Source of the DNA: Ilumatobacteraceae bacterium
GTDB lineage: Bacteria; Actinomycetota; Acidimicrobiia; Acidimicrobiales; Ilumatobacteraceae
Length of the DNA: 50,784 nt
Reading direction: 5' to 3'
Assembly (NCBI GenBank): GCA_009694565.1
Contig: SHUR01000002.1
Coordinates: 1 to 50,784 of the forward strand
A model generated the notes under the pieces. The model was given only the letters and a program-made list of their open reading frames with translations. It made no database searches and was not told where the DNA came from. Position 1 is the first letter of the stretch. Each line of letters begins with the position of its first letter. Shown here in pieces: positions 9,589-19,037 of the stretch. The position numbers were made by a program, and so were the translations under genes.

Positions 9589-10968
9589 TCACCAATCGGT
9601 GGAGACGTACTTCGTTTCCATAAAAGCGACAAGACCATCATGACCTCCTTCTCGACCAAGCCCAGACTGCTTCACGCCACCAAACGGAGCTGCAGGGTCT
9701 GATACCAACCCACGATTGAGTCCGACCATTCCGGTTTCTAATGCATGTGCAAGTCGCATACCGCGCCCGTGACTTCGCGTGTAGATGTACGACACCAACC
9801 CGTGATCTACAGCGTTGTACCAATCAATTGCGTCTTCAATCCTGCTTACTTCAATAATGGGTGCAACGGGGCCAAATACTTCTTGTTGCACGATGAAATG
9901 GTCTTGCTTCACACCGGTCAAAATAGTCGCGTTGTACCCATGCATCGGTGCTGCCGTTGCTGTACCGCCACAGATGGCTGTTGCACCATCGGCGATTGCA
10001 CGCTCAACCAATTCGCCAACTCGCTTTTGTTGGGCTGAACTGACAAGTGGTCCAAGTGTTGTTGATGCATCAAGTCCGTTACCTAGCACTAACGCCGACA
10101 TGCGTGCTGTGAATTTTGAGGTGAATTCATCCAACACTGACGACTGCACATAAAACCGATTTGCTGCAGTACATGCTGCTCCCCCATTACGCATTTTCGC
10201 AATCATTGCACCATCGACAGCCGCATCAATATCAGCATCGTCACACACAATGAATGGCGCATTGCCACCTAGTTCCATTGAACAGTTCACGATCTTCTCT
10301 GCTGCTTGCGCAAGCAACACAGAGCCCACTCGCGTGCTACCTGTAAATGACAACTTGCGTACGAGTCCAGATGACAACAACGCCTGTACAGCCTCGCCGG
10401 GTGGGTCTGGAGTGATTACTTGAACAACGCCATCTGGCAAACCGGCTCTTTGCAAGATGTCAGCAATTGCATACGCCGTTAGCGGCGTCTCGTGAGCCGC
10501 CTTCAACAACACCGTGCAACCAGCCGCCAAAGCGGGGCCAATTTTGCGCGTTGCCATTGCGGCAGGGAAATTCCATGGGGTGATGCATAGCGCGACGCCT
10601 ACTGGTTCACGGGTAACGGCTAGCCAATTGGTGCCGTTCGGTGCTTGGCGCAGGTCACCATCAATGCGCACAGCCTCTTCACTGAACCACCGAAAGAACT
10701 CAGCCGCATAGGCCACTTCTGCACGTGCATCAGACAGCACCTTGCCGTTCTCGCGCACGATAAGCGAAGCCAGTATCTCTTGCTCGGCAATCATGATCTC
10801 AAAGGCACGACGCAGAATTTCTGCACGTTGACGAGGCAATGTGGTGCGCCACGTGATGAAAGCATCATTGGCCTTCTGAGCGGCCTCTAGACACTCAGCC
10901 ACTGTGTGGTTTGGTGCCTCCCCTTCGATGATTCCGGTTGCTGGGTTCACGATGCGAATAGTTGCCAT
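9589..10968 (-). CDS. NAD(P)-dependent succinate-semialdehyde dehydrogenase-type ALDH
   Basis: ITPWNFPAAMATRKIGPALAAGCTVLLKAAHETP, FTGSTRVG, MELGGNAPFIV, catalytic Cys in RNGGAACTAANRFYVQ, FGGVKQSGLGREGG. Confidence 0.9.
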   Translation of the reverse strand: MATIRIVNPATGIIEGEAPNHTVAECLEAAQKANDAFITWRTTLPRQRAEILRRAFEIMIAEQEILASLIVRENGKVLSDARAEVAYAAEFFRWFSEEAVRIDGDLRQAPNGTNWLAVTREPVGVALCITPWNFPAAMATRKIGPALAAGCTVLLKAAHETPLTAYAIADILQRAGLPDGVVQVITPDPPGEAVQALLSSGLVRKLSFTGSTRVGSVLLAQAAEKIVNCSMELGGNAPFIVCDDADIDAAVDGAMIAKMRNGGAACTAANRFYVQSSVLDEFTSKFTARMSALVLGNGLDASTTLGPLVSSAQQKRVGELVERAIADGATAICGGTATAAPMHGYNATILTGVKQDHFIVQQEVFGPVAPIIEVSRIEDAIDWYNAVDHGLVSYIYTRSHGRGMRLAHALETGMVGLNRGLVSDPAAPFGGVKQSGLGREGGHDGLVAFMETKYVSTDW

Positions 10969-10996
10969 GCCTCTATTCTGCCTCAGAATGCCAAAA

Positions 10997-11022
10997 GGGC
11001 CCGGTGCTTTCGCACCGGGCCC
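10997..11022 (-). terminator. intrinsic terminator downstream of pstS
   Basis: On the minus strand: GGGCCCGGTGC-GAAA-GCACCGGGCCC-TTTT; perfect 11-bp stem, GNRA-type loop, T-run; 27 nt after the pstS stop. Confidence 0.9.
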
Positions 11023-11048
11023 AAAAGGTTGTTCGGGGTTGTACTAAA

Positions 11049-12419
11049 TCAGCCTGCGTTAACTTTTGCTACTTGAGCAAGTGCCTTCGCAAGAATTGCA
11101 CCGGTGAGCGGGGTGTACCCAGCTCCGGCTGCGTTCTTTGAGGCACATGTGTTCAAGAAGTATGAGAAGAACGACTTGACAGAAGCATTCGTTGCCGAAA
11201 CTGATGTCGTCGAAAGACCATACGACACCGCATTGATTGGGTAAGCATCGGCAGCATTCGCTGTGAAGTTCTGAGTAACAAGACCGTCTGCAGCAACTTC
11301 AGCCGCATCAAGCCATACAGCTGATGAGGTTGGTGTTGGCAGAACATACTTGCCAGCTGGGTTGCTTACTGCAGCAGCTTTAACGCCACGCTCTTCAAGG
11401 TAGGACAATTCTGCGTATGTGATTGCGCCATTGTTGTCACGCACGTAGCTTGCAAGTCCCTCGTTACCTTTTGCAGACTGGAAAGATCCGTCGGCTGGCA
11501 ACGTGGTTGGGAAACCAGTTGAGTATGTGTCGCTAGTGGGTTTTGTCCAGATTGCAGGAAACGACTTATTCAAGAAGTTGATGAAGTTGTTTGTGGTGCC
11601 TGATCCGTCACTGCGATGTACAACGCGAATTGCTGTATTTGGGAACGTGATGGTCTCACCATCTTTTGCAGCTTCAGTTGTAAGTGTTCCAACAAGAGTC
11701 TTTCCAGCCTTAACCGTGTACACAGTGTTGACAGCATACGTTTGGGTCTTGGAAAGCTTTGCTGCAGACTTCGCTGAATAAATGCTCACTGGCTCTCCAC
11801 CAAGCACTGCTGCTGAGATAGTTACTTTCGCATTCTTGTACTTCGTTGTAGCAGCTGGTGTCATTGTCACTAGGAACTCAACATTTGAAGCCTTCTTTGT
11901 AACACTGGCTGTAATGCCATCCTTAGTTGTCTTCAACTTCTTGGCAACAATTGTTGCTTTGTTTGCTGCAGCAATAGCCGGATCGTTCCACTTTGTGATT
12001 TGGCCAGCAAAGATCTTTGCGACAACTTCACTCGGAAGACGCACAGTTGCATTTGCAGGTGTAATTCCATCGAGGCGGTACCCAATAGCAATTGCACCAC
12101 CGATAAGTGGAACGTATACCAAGCCAGCTGGAACTGCAGATCCTGAAGCGTATGCAGACTCTGAGCCACCGAACAGGTAGGTGCCCTTTTGAAAGCCGGT
12201 CTTACCCGAGCTGGAACCAACTGATGCATAGGTGACAATGTCTGATGCGGTATTGGACTGGGTATTGCGGTTGTATTGAGCAGCACAGATATCCATCATG
12301 TTCGCTAGGAAGCTCGCTCCGCCTCCACCGATTGATGCAGCATTAGCTGGCCCTACGCCAGCAACACTGGCGAGTGAGATTGCTGCAATTGCTAAAGCAG
12401 CCTTCTGTCGTAATTTCAT
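11049..12419 (-). CDS. pstS: phosphate ABC transporter substrate-binding protein, with an internal insertion
   Basis: Signal peptide, GGGASFLANMM, GGSESAY, ITKWNDPAIAAAN, VVHRSDGSGTTNNF; upstream of an intrinsic terminator, near pstCAB. Confidence 0.92.
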   Translation of the reverse strand: MKLRQKAALAIAAISLASVAGVGPANAASIGGGGASFLANMMDICAAQYNRNTQSNTASDIVTYASVGSSSGKTGFQKGTYLFGGSESAYASGSAVPAGLVYVPLIGGAIAIGYRLDGITPANATVRLPSEVVAKIFAGQITKWNDPAIAAANKATIVAKKLKTTKDGITASVTKKASNVEFLVTMTPAATTKYKNAKVTISAAVLGGEPVSIYSAKSAAKLSKTQTYAVNTVYTVKAGKTLVGTLTTEAAKDGETITFPNTAIRVVHRSDGSGTTNNFINFLNKSFPAIWTKPTSDTYSTGFPTTLPADGSFQSAKGNEGLASYVRDNNGAITYAELSYLEERGVKAAAVSNPAGKYVLPTPTSSAVWLDAAEVAADGLVTQNFTANAADAYPINAVSYGLSTTSVSATNASVKSFFSYFLNTCASKNAAGAGYTPLTGAILAKALAQVAKVNAG

Positions 12420-12440
12420 TTTTTCTCCTGTTTAGATAGG

Positions 12441-12476
12441 GGCTTACTTATTCCCTGCACTGAGCATAAGTAAGCC
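12441..12476 (-). promoter_or_regulatory. inverted repeat in the pstS 5' UTR
   Basis: GGCTTACTTA-N16-TAAGTAAGCC, perfect 10-bp arms, between the PHO-box-like array and the pstS RBS (CAGGAG). Confidence 0.55.
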
Positions 12477-12499
12477 TCCTGACAGGCATGTATCGAATC

Positions 12500-12539
12500 G
12501 CCGAACCCAGAGGGTACGGAAGATTAACAATGAGTTAAC
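12500..12539 (-). promoter_or_regulatory. PHO-box-like 11-bp tandem repeat array upstream of pstS
   Basis: Minus strand: GTTAACTCATT GTTAATCTTCC GTACCCTCTGG GTTCGGCGATT; half-sites start every 11 nt. Confidence 0.65.
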
Positions 12540-12543
12540 TGGT

Positions 12544-13443
12544 TCAGCCGAAGCGGCCTTGCACGTAGTCAGCCGTACGAGTATCGGATGGATGAGAAAA
12601 GATGTTGGTAGTGAGGTCTGCTTCGACTAGTTGACCAGGGCCACCGTCCGAGAGAAAGAAAGCGCAATAGTCACTAACACGAGCAGCTTGTTGCATGTTG
12701 TGCGTGACAACGATAATGGTCATTGTCGCTGATAGTTGCACAATTGTTTCTTCAACTCGAAGTGTGGATCCTGGGTCAAGGGCCGAACATGGCTCATCCA
12801 ACAACAACACTTCTGGATTTAAAGCTAAAGCACGTGCGATACACAAGCGCTGTTGCTGTCCACCTGAAAGAGACCCTCCGGCCGAACCGAGTCTGTCTTT
12901 GACCTCTTTCCAGAGCCCGGCCCGAGTGAGGCATTCTTCAATCAATGCTTCTTTGTTTGAAGTCTTTACACGAGACAACTTCAACCCAGCCACAACGTTT
13001 TCGCCAATGTTCATTGCAGGAAATGGGTTCGGTTTCTGAAACACCATTCCGATTCGACGACGAATATCAATAGGGTTCACACCAGGATCGTAAATGTCAT
13101 TGCCTGCGTAGAGAACTTCACCAGCCATTGCAGCCCTCGGAATGAATTCGTGCATGCGATTGAGAAGACGAAGAAAGGTTGACTTACCGCAACCAGAAGG
13201 ACCGATGAGACCTGTCACTGTGTTCTTTGGAAAATGTAGGGAGATGTCTGCTAAAGCATGATGCTTGTCAAACCATGCATGCACATTTCGTGTTTCAAGT
13301 CCTGATTCTGACTTTACCATTTTGTCGACCTGCAAATCTTCAGTATGTAGTTTACTTCGTTGCAACGGAATCTCGACCTTAGCTGTGATGGTAGGACGAA
13401 TTGTTTCGCTTACTTTGCTATCAATCTGATTGTTTTCCATCAT
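12544..13443 (-). CDS. pstB: phosphate ABC transporter ATP-binding protein
   Basis: [92 protein letters not shown] opens at 13599, but ATG 13443 follows the pstA stop. Confidence 0.95.
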   Translation of the reverse strand: MMENNQIDSKVSETIRPTITAKVEIPLQRSKLHTEDLQVDKMVKSESGLETRNVHAWFDKHHALADISLHFPKNTVTGLIGPSGCGKSTFLRLLNRMHEFIPRAAMAGEVLYAGNDIYDPGVNPIDIRRRIGMVFQKPNPFPAMNIGENVVAGLKLSRVKTSNKEALIEECLTRAGLWKEVKDRLGSAGGSLSGGQQQRLCIARALALNPEVLLLDEPCSALDPGSTLRVEETIVQLSATMTIIVVTHNMQQAARVSDYCAFFLSDGGPGQLVEADLTTNIFSHPSDTRTADYVQGRFG

Positions 13444-13444
13444 A

Positions 13445-14494
13445 TTACTTTCGCTTGATTCGGGAACTAAAGAGTCGGGTGAGAAGGAATAAGAAAAAGA
13501 CCAATCCGAGCAATACCATTGCGCCACCCCAGGCTCGAGCTGTGGCATTTTGATCGCCCAACCCAAGGCTTGAGAAAATGTAAATCGGCAAACTTGCAAT
13601 TGGTTCGTTTAAGTTCCTACTAGTTGCAACGAAATACGAGGAAGTAAGAATAAGCGGGGCAGTCTCACCCACCACTCTCGCCACGCCGAGCACAGCGGCA
13701 GTAATCAACCCGGAGGCCACTGTCGGTATCACGATGGTGAATACAGTGCGAGCCTGAGTCGCACCAAGTGCAGAACTCGACGTACGCAGATCAACCGATA
13801 CCAATTTCAATACTTCCTCCGAAGTACGCGCAACTGTTGGAAGCATGAGAATGCTCAACGCAATAGCACCCGCCCAGGCACTGAAGCCACCGAAAAATGT
13901 TACGACCGTCGAATAGACGAACAGACCAGCGACAATCGAGGGCACTCCACTCATTGCCTGGACAAGAAACCGAATGAGACTCGCGAAGCGGCCCTTGACT
14001 TCAACGATGTAGATAGCGGCAATGATTCCAAACGGTACAGAGATGACCGTGGCAACGAGAACCATCAACATAGTTCCGACAATCGCATGGGCGATTCCGC
14101 CATACTGCAAATCATCACCTGATGGAGTGATTCTCATGTCATCAGTGAGATATGAGGAGTGGAAAGCTTCAGAACCTTTTCGGAATACCGTTATGAAGAT
14201 AGATAACCACGGAATAGTCACTGCAATGAATGCAACAGCAATGACTGCAGAAGCGATGCGATCCACGACCACATTTGCACCTCTGTTTATGTTTGCAAAG
14301 GCAACAAACACTGGAAAAAGGAAAGCAGTACCTACGAAGAGACCTAAGAATCCGCTCAATCCAGTGACTCTGTTTATAACCCCACCGCAGATCAATGCCA
14401 GAACGATGGCTAAAAAATTTCGCATTCCTTGGGCTTTTGAATTTCGCCACGGCTGTGTCGGAACTGGTGGCATTGTCTCAATCACAACACTCAT
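13445..14494 (-). CDS. pstA: phosphate ABC transporter permease
   Basis: PstA-type TM protein with [14 protein letters not shown]..., [28 protein letters not shown]; 4-bp overlap with pstC. Confidence 0.94.
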   Translation of the reverse strand: MSVVIETMPPVPTQPWRNSKAQGMRNFLAIVLALICGGVINRVTGLSGFLGLFVGTAFLFPVFVAFANINRGANVVVDRIASAVIAVAFIAVTIPWLSIFITVFRKGSEAFHSSYLTDDMRITPSGDDLQYGGIAHAIVGTMLMVLVATVISVPFGIIAAIYIVEVKGRFASLIRFLVQAMSGVPSIVAGLFVYSTVVTFFGGFSAWAGAIALSILMLPTVARTSEEVLKLVSVDLRTSSSALGATQARTVFTIVIPTVASGLITAAVLGVARVVGETAPLILTSSYFVATSRNLNEPIASLPIYIFSSLGLGDQNATARAWGGAMVLLGLVFFLFLLTRLFSSRIKRK

Positions 14495-15456
14495 ACAATT
14501 TTCCTCGATTTATTAACAATTATTGTCGCTCCAAAGTTGACAAGCAATGTCACCAGGAATAGAACAAGACCAGCGGCCATCAGTGCCTTGAGTTCGTATT
14601 CAGTCGCTTCGCCAAACTTTGTTGCAATCAGGGATGCGACATTGCCGCCGGCACTTGCAAGGATTTTAAAATTGACTTGGAAAACTAGATTCAATGTGAG
14701 GTACACAGCAACTGTCTCACCCAGGGCCCTACCAAGCCCCAACATTGTTCCGCCGACAAGGCCACTTCGCCCAAATGGAAGCACTACGGCACGCAAGGCG
14801 CCCCAACGAGTGCCGCCCAGAGCTGATGCAGCATCGATGAGATCACGAGGCGCTTGGCTGTACACCTCACGCGCAACTGATGTGATGATGGGAACAATCA
14901 TGAGTCCTAGAAGCAAGCCGGCAAGGAAAGGTGAACGACCAAAGATTCCAGATGGAACATTGAAAATTGGAATCCAACCGAGATAGTGCTCGATTGTCTT
15001 CGACCAATTTTCCACCAAAGGTAAGAGAACCGCATAACCCCAAATACCAAACACAACCGAAGGTAATGCCGCCACGAGATCGAGAACAGAAATGAGGATT
15101 GTCTTAAACCACTTTGGAACATAAAACTCAATTAACAAAGCTGTTGCGACAGCGAAAGGTACTGAGATCACAACCGCGATGATGGCAGTGATAACGGATC
15201 CAAAAAGCATTGCACCGATACCAAGAATCGCTGTGCTGGTGTCTTCGGCATTGCCAATGTCCCACTTAGAGCCAGTGATGAAGGAGAAGCCAAAGTCTTT
15301 GAAAATTTCAAAGCCCCGATACAGCAAAAATCCACCAATTGCCGCAAGAACCACCATGGAGACGAAGGCACCTACGGTCACTGAAGTCTGGAAGACCTTG
15401 TCTACTCGAGTGAGATTGTTTTCAATCGAACGTTTCTCCGGGACAGCCGTTTGCAC
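14491..15456 (-). CDS. pstC: phosphate ABC transporter permease
   Basis: LVAALPSVVFGIWGYAVLLP, IMIVPIITSVAREVYSQAP, ASALGGTRWGALRAVVLPFGRSGLVGGTMLGLGRALGET. Confidence 0.95.
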   Translation of the reverse strand: MQTAVPEKRSIENNLTRVDKVFQTSVTVGAFVSMVVLAAIGGFLLYRGFEIFKDFGFSFITGSKWDIGNAEDTSTAILGIGAMLFGSVITAIIAVVISVPFAVATALLIEFYVPKWFKTILISVLDLVAALPSVVFGIWGYAVLLPLVENWSKTIEHYLGWIPIFNVPSGIFGRSPFLAGLLLGLMIVPIITSVAREVYSQAPRDLIDAASALGGTRWGALRAVVLPFGRSGLVGGTMLGLGRALGETVAVYLTLNLVFQVNFKILASAGGNVASLIATKFGEATEYELKALMAAGLVLFLVTLLVNFGATIIVNKSRKIV

Positions 15457-15477
15457 CCTCTAATGGTGTCAGGGCAC

Positions 15478-15517
15478 AATGAACGCTGGACCCCCAGTTC
15501 GTGAACGCAAGGTGAAC
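15478..15517 (-). promoter_or_regulatory. PHO-box-like direct repeats upstream of pstC
   Basis: Minus strand GTTCACC-TTGC-GTTCACG with 11-nt period, plus GTTCATT 22 nt further on. Confidence 0.7.
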
Positions 15518-15545
15518 GACAGGTCAGATTTCGATGATTTATGGG

Positions 15546-16193
15546 CTAGATCAGACCGAGGGAGCGTGTTGCCACGGCCTCTACGTCGCCCAGGTCATGG
15601 GTGACCAGAATTGTGGCGCCTGCAAAACTGGAAAGAATTTCAGGCAGAAGTTCACGTAGGGCAGCACGAGATGCGACATCAACTGCTGACAATGGTTCGT
15701 CAAGGAGCAGCACGCGTGGTTCTACAACGAGCGCACGAGCAAGTGCAACTCGTTGACGCTCTCCCCCGCTGAGATTTTCTGGTCGTCTTTTTTCAAACGA
15801 TGATAATCCGACTTGCATCAGCACTGCAGACGATCGGCTGAGCGCTTCGTCTTTGTGTACTCCGTGTGCACGAAGACCATATGCCACATTTGCGACAACG
15901 CTCATGTGCGGAAATAGTCGAAGGTCTTGAAAGACAACTGCACATGTTCTGTGTTCAGGTGCGATCCAAGTTTTTACTGAGGGATTATCCCAAATGATGT
16001 TCTCTGATTGCAATTGTCCGCTTCGAAGAGGAATCAGACCGGCAATGGTGTGAATAATTGTTGATTTTCCTGAACCGTTTGGTCCAGTGATTGCCAATAC
16101 TTCGCCATCGACAACAGAGAAATCGAGTGAACGCTCAAACTCTCCCCTTCCGATTGTTCCTTGGAGAGAAATACTCATCGACCGACCATCCAT
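15546..16193 (-). CDS. modC: molybdate ABC transporter ATP-binding protein (short, no C-terminal TOBE domain evident)
   Basis: TGPNGSGKSTIIHTIAGL, LSGGERQRVALARALVVEPRVLLLDEPLSAVD; overlaps modB. Confidence 0.85.
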   Translation of the reverse strand: MDGRSMSISLQGTIGRGEFERSLDFSVVDGEVLAITGPNGSGKSTIIHTIAGLIPLRSGQLQSENIIWDNPSVKTWIAPEHRTCAVVFQDLRLFPHMSVVANVAYGLRAHGVHKDEALSRSSAVLMQVGLSSFEKRRPENLSGGERQRVALARALVVEPRVLLLDEPLSAVDVASRAALRELLPEILSSFAGATILVTHDLGDVEAVATRSLGLI

Positions 16194-16960
16194 CGATCGC
16201 GCATTGCTGCAAGAACAGCAACGGAAATGAAAATCAGAACTAACGACAACACCAATGACAAGCGATAGTCAACCGACACCAATTCATACACAGCCATTGG
16301 AAGTGTTTGAGTGCGACCAGGGAAACTGCCTGCAAATGTTATTGAGGCTCCGAACTCTCCTAATGACCGTGCCCATGCAAGTGCAACGCCGGCAATGACG
16401 GCGGGGCGTGCTGCTGGTAGTGCGATAGTGAAGAACACGCGACTTGGTGATGCACCCATAGTGCTGGCTGTTTCTTCCAACTCGTTGTCACTTTGGCGAA
16501 ATGCAGCTTCAACAGCCAGAACAAGAAATGGCATCGCCACGAATATCTGTGCCATCACGACTGCCGTTCTAGTGAATGGCAAAGAGATACCGAACCAGTC
16601 ATACAAATATTGCCCAACAATTCCTTGGCGACCGAATGCAGTGAGCAAGGCAATACCGCCAACGACTGGAGGCAGCACCATTGGCGTTATGCATACAACG
16701 CGCAGTACGGACAGCCCTCGTGATTCTGAACGAGCAAGAAACCATGCCAACGGAACTCCAAATAGACACGAGAACAGGGCTGCAATGATTGATGTTTGTA
16801 GCGAGATAAACAATGCATCCCTCGTTGACTTTTGGGCCAACATATCCCTTAGGTCAGACCAGGGCACGCGCACAAAAATTGATAGCAGTGGGAGTGCCAC
16901 GAAGAGCGCGGCAACCGCTGCAATGATCTTCAACGATGGTGAAATTCGCTGTGTTCTCAT
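16175..16960 (-). CDS. modB: molybdate ABC transporter permease
   Basis: ModB-type: FGVPLAWFLARSESRG, MVLPPVVGGIALLTAFGRQG, TMGASPSRVFFTIALPAARPAVIAGVALAWARSLGEFGASITFAG. Confidence 0.92.
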   Translation of the reverse strand: MRTQRISPSLKIIAAVAALFVALPLLSIFVRVPWSDLRDMLAQKSTRDALFISLQTSIIAALFSCLFGVPLAWFLARSESRGLSVLRVVCITPMVLPPVVGGIALLTAFGRQGIVGQYLYDWFGISLPFTRTAVVMAQIFVAMPFLVLAVEAAFRQSDNELEETASTMGASPSRVFFTIALPAARPAVIAGVALAWARSLGEFGASITFAGSFPGRTQTLPMAVYELVSVDYRLSLVLSLVLIFISVAVLAAMRDRWMVGR

Positions 16961-17763
16961 GGAGCGAGAAATCCAAACTTTGACTGCAGCAGTCCTGTGA
17001 AGGTAGGGCTACTAACAAAGTCAACAAACTGCTGAGTCACATTTCGGGTATTCAGTGCAGCGACGTAATATCCAGTGGTTGAGTTGAGAGAATTTGAAAT
17101 TGTGACACATGTTGCGCGACCGCGTAGCTGGGCATACTGACAGTCACTGTGATACACAATGCCGGCGTCGAGTTCACCCATTTCAATCTTGGTTACCAGG
17201 TCTTCCACCGAAGGTGACTCTGTATCTGCAACTGCACTGCGTGTTGTATTCGCATTCTTCAAGATGGTGTTGGCAAGAGATCCACACGGAGCAGCAGTGA
17301 CGCACAAACCGACTTTTATACCAGCGCTCACTACCTCAGTCAAACTGGCAATGTCAGTAATGAGGCCCACAAATTTTGAACTCGGGTTCACCAAAATTTC
17401 ACCGGCATTCTTCGCGAAGTTGTCAACACTCAATGTCTTACCAGCGTTCTCTACGGCAGACATTGTTGATTCACTGGCAGATACAAAAACATCAGCAGGA
17501 GAACCATTCACAATTTGAGCGGCAAGAGTGGGAGACGATCCGTAGCTATAAGTGATACCGGTAATGCAGGGATGGGTTTCAAGGAACTGGCTCTGTATGT
17601 CCGTAAATACATTTGCCATAGAACTTGCAGCCAGCACTACTAGCGATCCCCTTGTTGATTCAACACTGCACTGTGAAGGCATTGAAGAAGAGTCGCCCGT
17701 TGATGAAGAACCACATGCCGGCATGCCAATCAGCAAGCAGGGCAATAAAAGACGCAACCGCAC
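16957..17763 (-). CDS. modA: molybdate ABC transporter substrate-binding lipoprotein
   Basis: Lipobox MPAC; VLAASSMANVFTDIQ, YSYGSSPTLAAQIVNGSPADVFVSAS; GTG start. Confidence 0.9.
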   Translation of the reverse strand: MRLRLLLPCLLIGMPACGSSSTGDSSSMPSQCSVESTRGSLVVLAASSMANVFTDIQSQFLETHPCITGITYSYGSSPTLAAQIVNGSPADVFVSASESTMSAVENAGKTLSVDNFAKNAGEILVNPSSKFVGLITDIASLTEVVSAGIKVGLCVTAAPCGSLANTILKNANTTRSAVADTESPSVEDLVTKIEMGELDAGIVYHSDCQYAQLRGRATCVTISNSLNSTTGYYVAALNTRNVTQQFVDFVSSPTFTGLLQSKFGFLAP

Positions 17764-17771
17764 CCTATAAT

Positions 17772-17792
17772 AGTAGTCAATATTTGACTACT
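17772..17792. promoter_or_regulatory. candidate operator AGTAGTCAA-TAT-TTGACTACT between divergent modA and PadR-like gene
   Basis: Perfect 9-bp inverted repeat in a 54-bp divergent intergenic region, overlapping both predicted promoters. Confidence 0.75.
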
Positions 17793-17817
17793 TCAACAAC
17801 GGCGGTAGAGTTTCTCT

Positions 17818-18327
17818 ATGGCTCGCCAGGACGCTCAATTAGCTCGCAATGTCGTGCTGGCATTGGTCGTTCACACGCCACGCCACGGCTGGGCGATTCA
17901 TGAACAACTGTCTCCCATTGGAGATGTGGGCCGTGCATGGACCCTGTCTCGCCAATTGGTGTACCGGGCAATCGACACACTGGTTGAAGATGGCTTGGTG
18001 AAGCGCGCAACACCAAAAGATGGTGGTGGTGGCGACAAAGTAATCATCTCTCCCACCGCGGCTGGCAAACGCATTGCAATGAAGTGGCTGGACTGCCCCG
18101 TGTCTCATTTACGGGACGTACGCACAGAATTGGTTCTCAAGGTGATGCTACGAGAAAAACTGGAGCTTCCCCTTGCTCCCTTTCTGACGTTGCAACACGA
18201 GATCTTTGATCCATTGATTACTTCAATCAACAAAGATCAATCAAATTCACCGGTCAACTTGTGGCGCAAAGAAAGCGCGAACGCAGTAAAGCGTTATCTC
18301 TCACGCCTCGAACGAAACGTGAATTAG
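17818..18327 (+). CDS. PadR-like winged-helix transcriptional regulator
   Basis: NVVLALVVHTPRHGWAIHEQL...AWTLSRQLVYRAIDTLVEDGLVKRATPKDGGGGDKVIISPTAAGKR plus helical C-terminus. Confidence 0.8.
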   Translation: MARQDAQLARNVVLALVVHTPRHGWAIHEQLSPIGDVGRAWTLSRQLVYRAIDTLVEDGLVKRATPKDGGGGDKVIISPTAAGKRIAMKWLDCPVSHLRDVRTELVLKVMLREKLELPLAPFLTLQHEIFDPLITSINKDQSNSPVNLWRKESANAVKRYLSRLERNVN

Positions 18328-19037
18328 CCACCAAGATATGCAGCACGCACTGCTGGGTCTACCAGTAGATCAGAACCTGTGCCGGTCTTAACCACGTACC
18401 CAGTTTCTAACACGTACCCGCGATGCGCAGTTTTCAACGCTTGTGTGGCATTTTGCTCCACCAAAAGAACTGATATTCCGTCAGCATTTATTTCTTTGAT
18501 AATGGTAAAAATCTGGGCAATCAGCATTGGTGCAAGACCCATCGATGGTTCATCGAGCAAAAGCAACCGCGGTTTACTCATTAAAGCGCGGCCAATGGCA
18601 AGCATCTGCTGTTCTCCACCGGACAGTGTTCCGCCCATTTGGCCAATTCGTTCACGTAAACGAGGAAACAAATGCATGACATGTTCTAAGTCTTTGGCTT
18701 TTTGCGGTCCCTTATCGCCACGGACATAAGTACCCATGTCAAGATTTTCACGCACTGTCATACCAGGAAAAATTCCTCGACCTTCGGGTGCCTGACAGAT
18801 TCCACGTTTTACGCGGTCGTGAGGAGCCATCTTCGTGATGTCTTCACCTTCGAAAAATATAGAACCCTGTGCAACGGGACGTACCCCCGAGATAGTGCGT
18901 AATGTTGTTGTCTTGCCGGCGCCATTGGCGCCAATCAGAGTAACTATTTCGCCCTCGTTCAGAGTGAAAGACACGCCCTTAATCGCTTCAATTCGTCCAT
19001 AGAACACATGCAGATCTGTAACCTCAAGCAGCGTCAT
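18324..19037 (-). CDS. livF: branched-chain amino acid ABC transporter ATP-binding protein LivF
   Basis: IGANGAGKTTTLRTISG, GICQAPEGRGIFPGMTVRENLDMG, LSGGEQQMLAIGRALMS. Confidence 0.95.
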   Translation of the reverse strand: MTLLEVTDLHVFYGRIEAIKGVSFTLNEGEIVTLIGANGAGKTTTLRTISGVRPVAQGSIFFEGEDITKMAPHDRVKRGICQAPEGRGIFPGMTVRENLDMGTYVRGDKGPQKAKDLEHVMHLFPRLRERIGQMGGTLSGGEQQMLAIGRALMSKPRLLLLDEPSMGLAPMLIAQIFTIIKEINADGISVLLVEQNATQALKTAHRGYVLETGYVVKTGTGSDLLVDPAVRAAYLGG

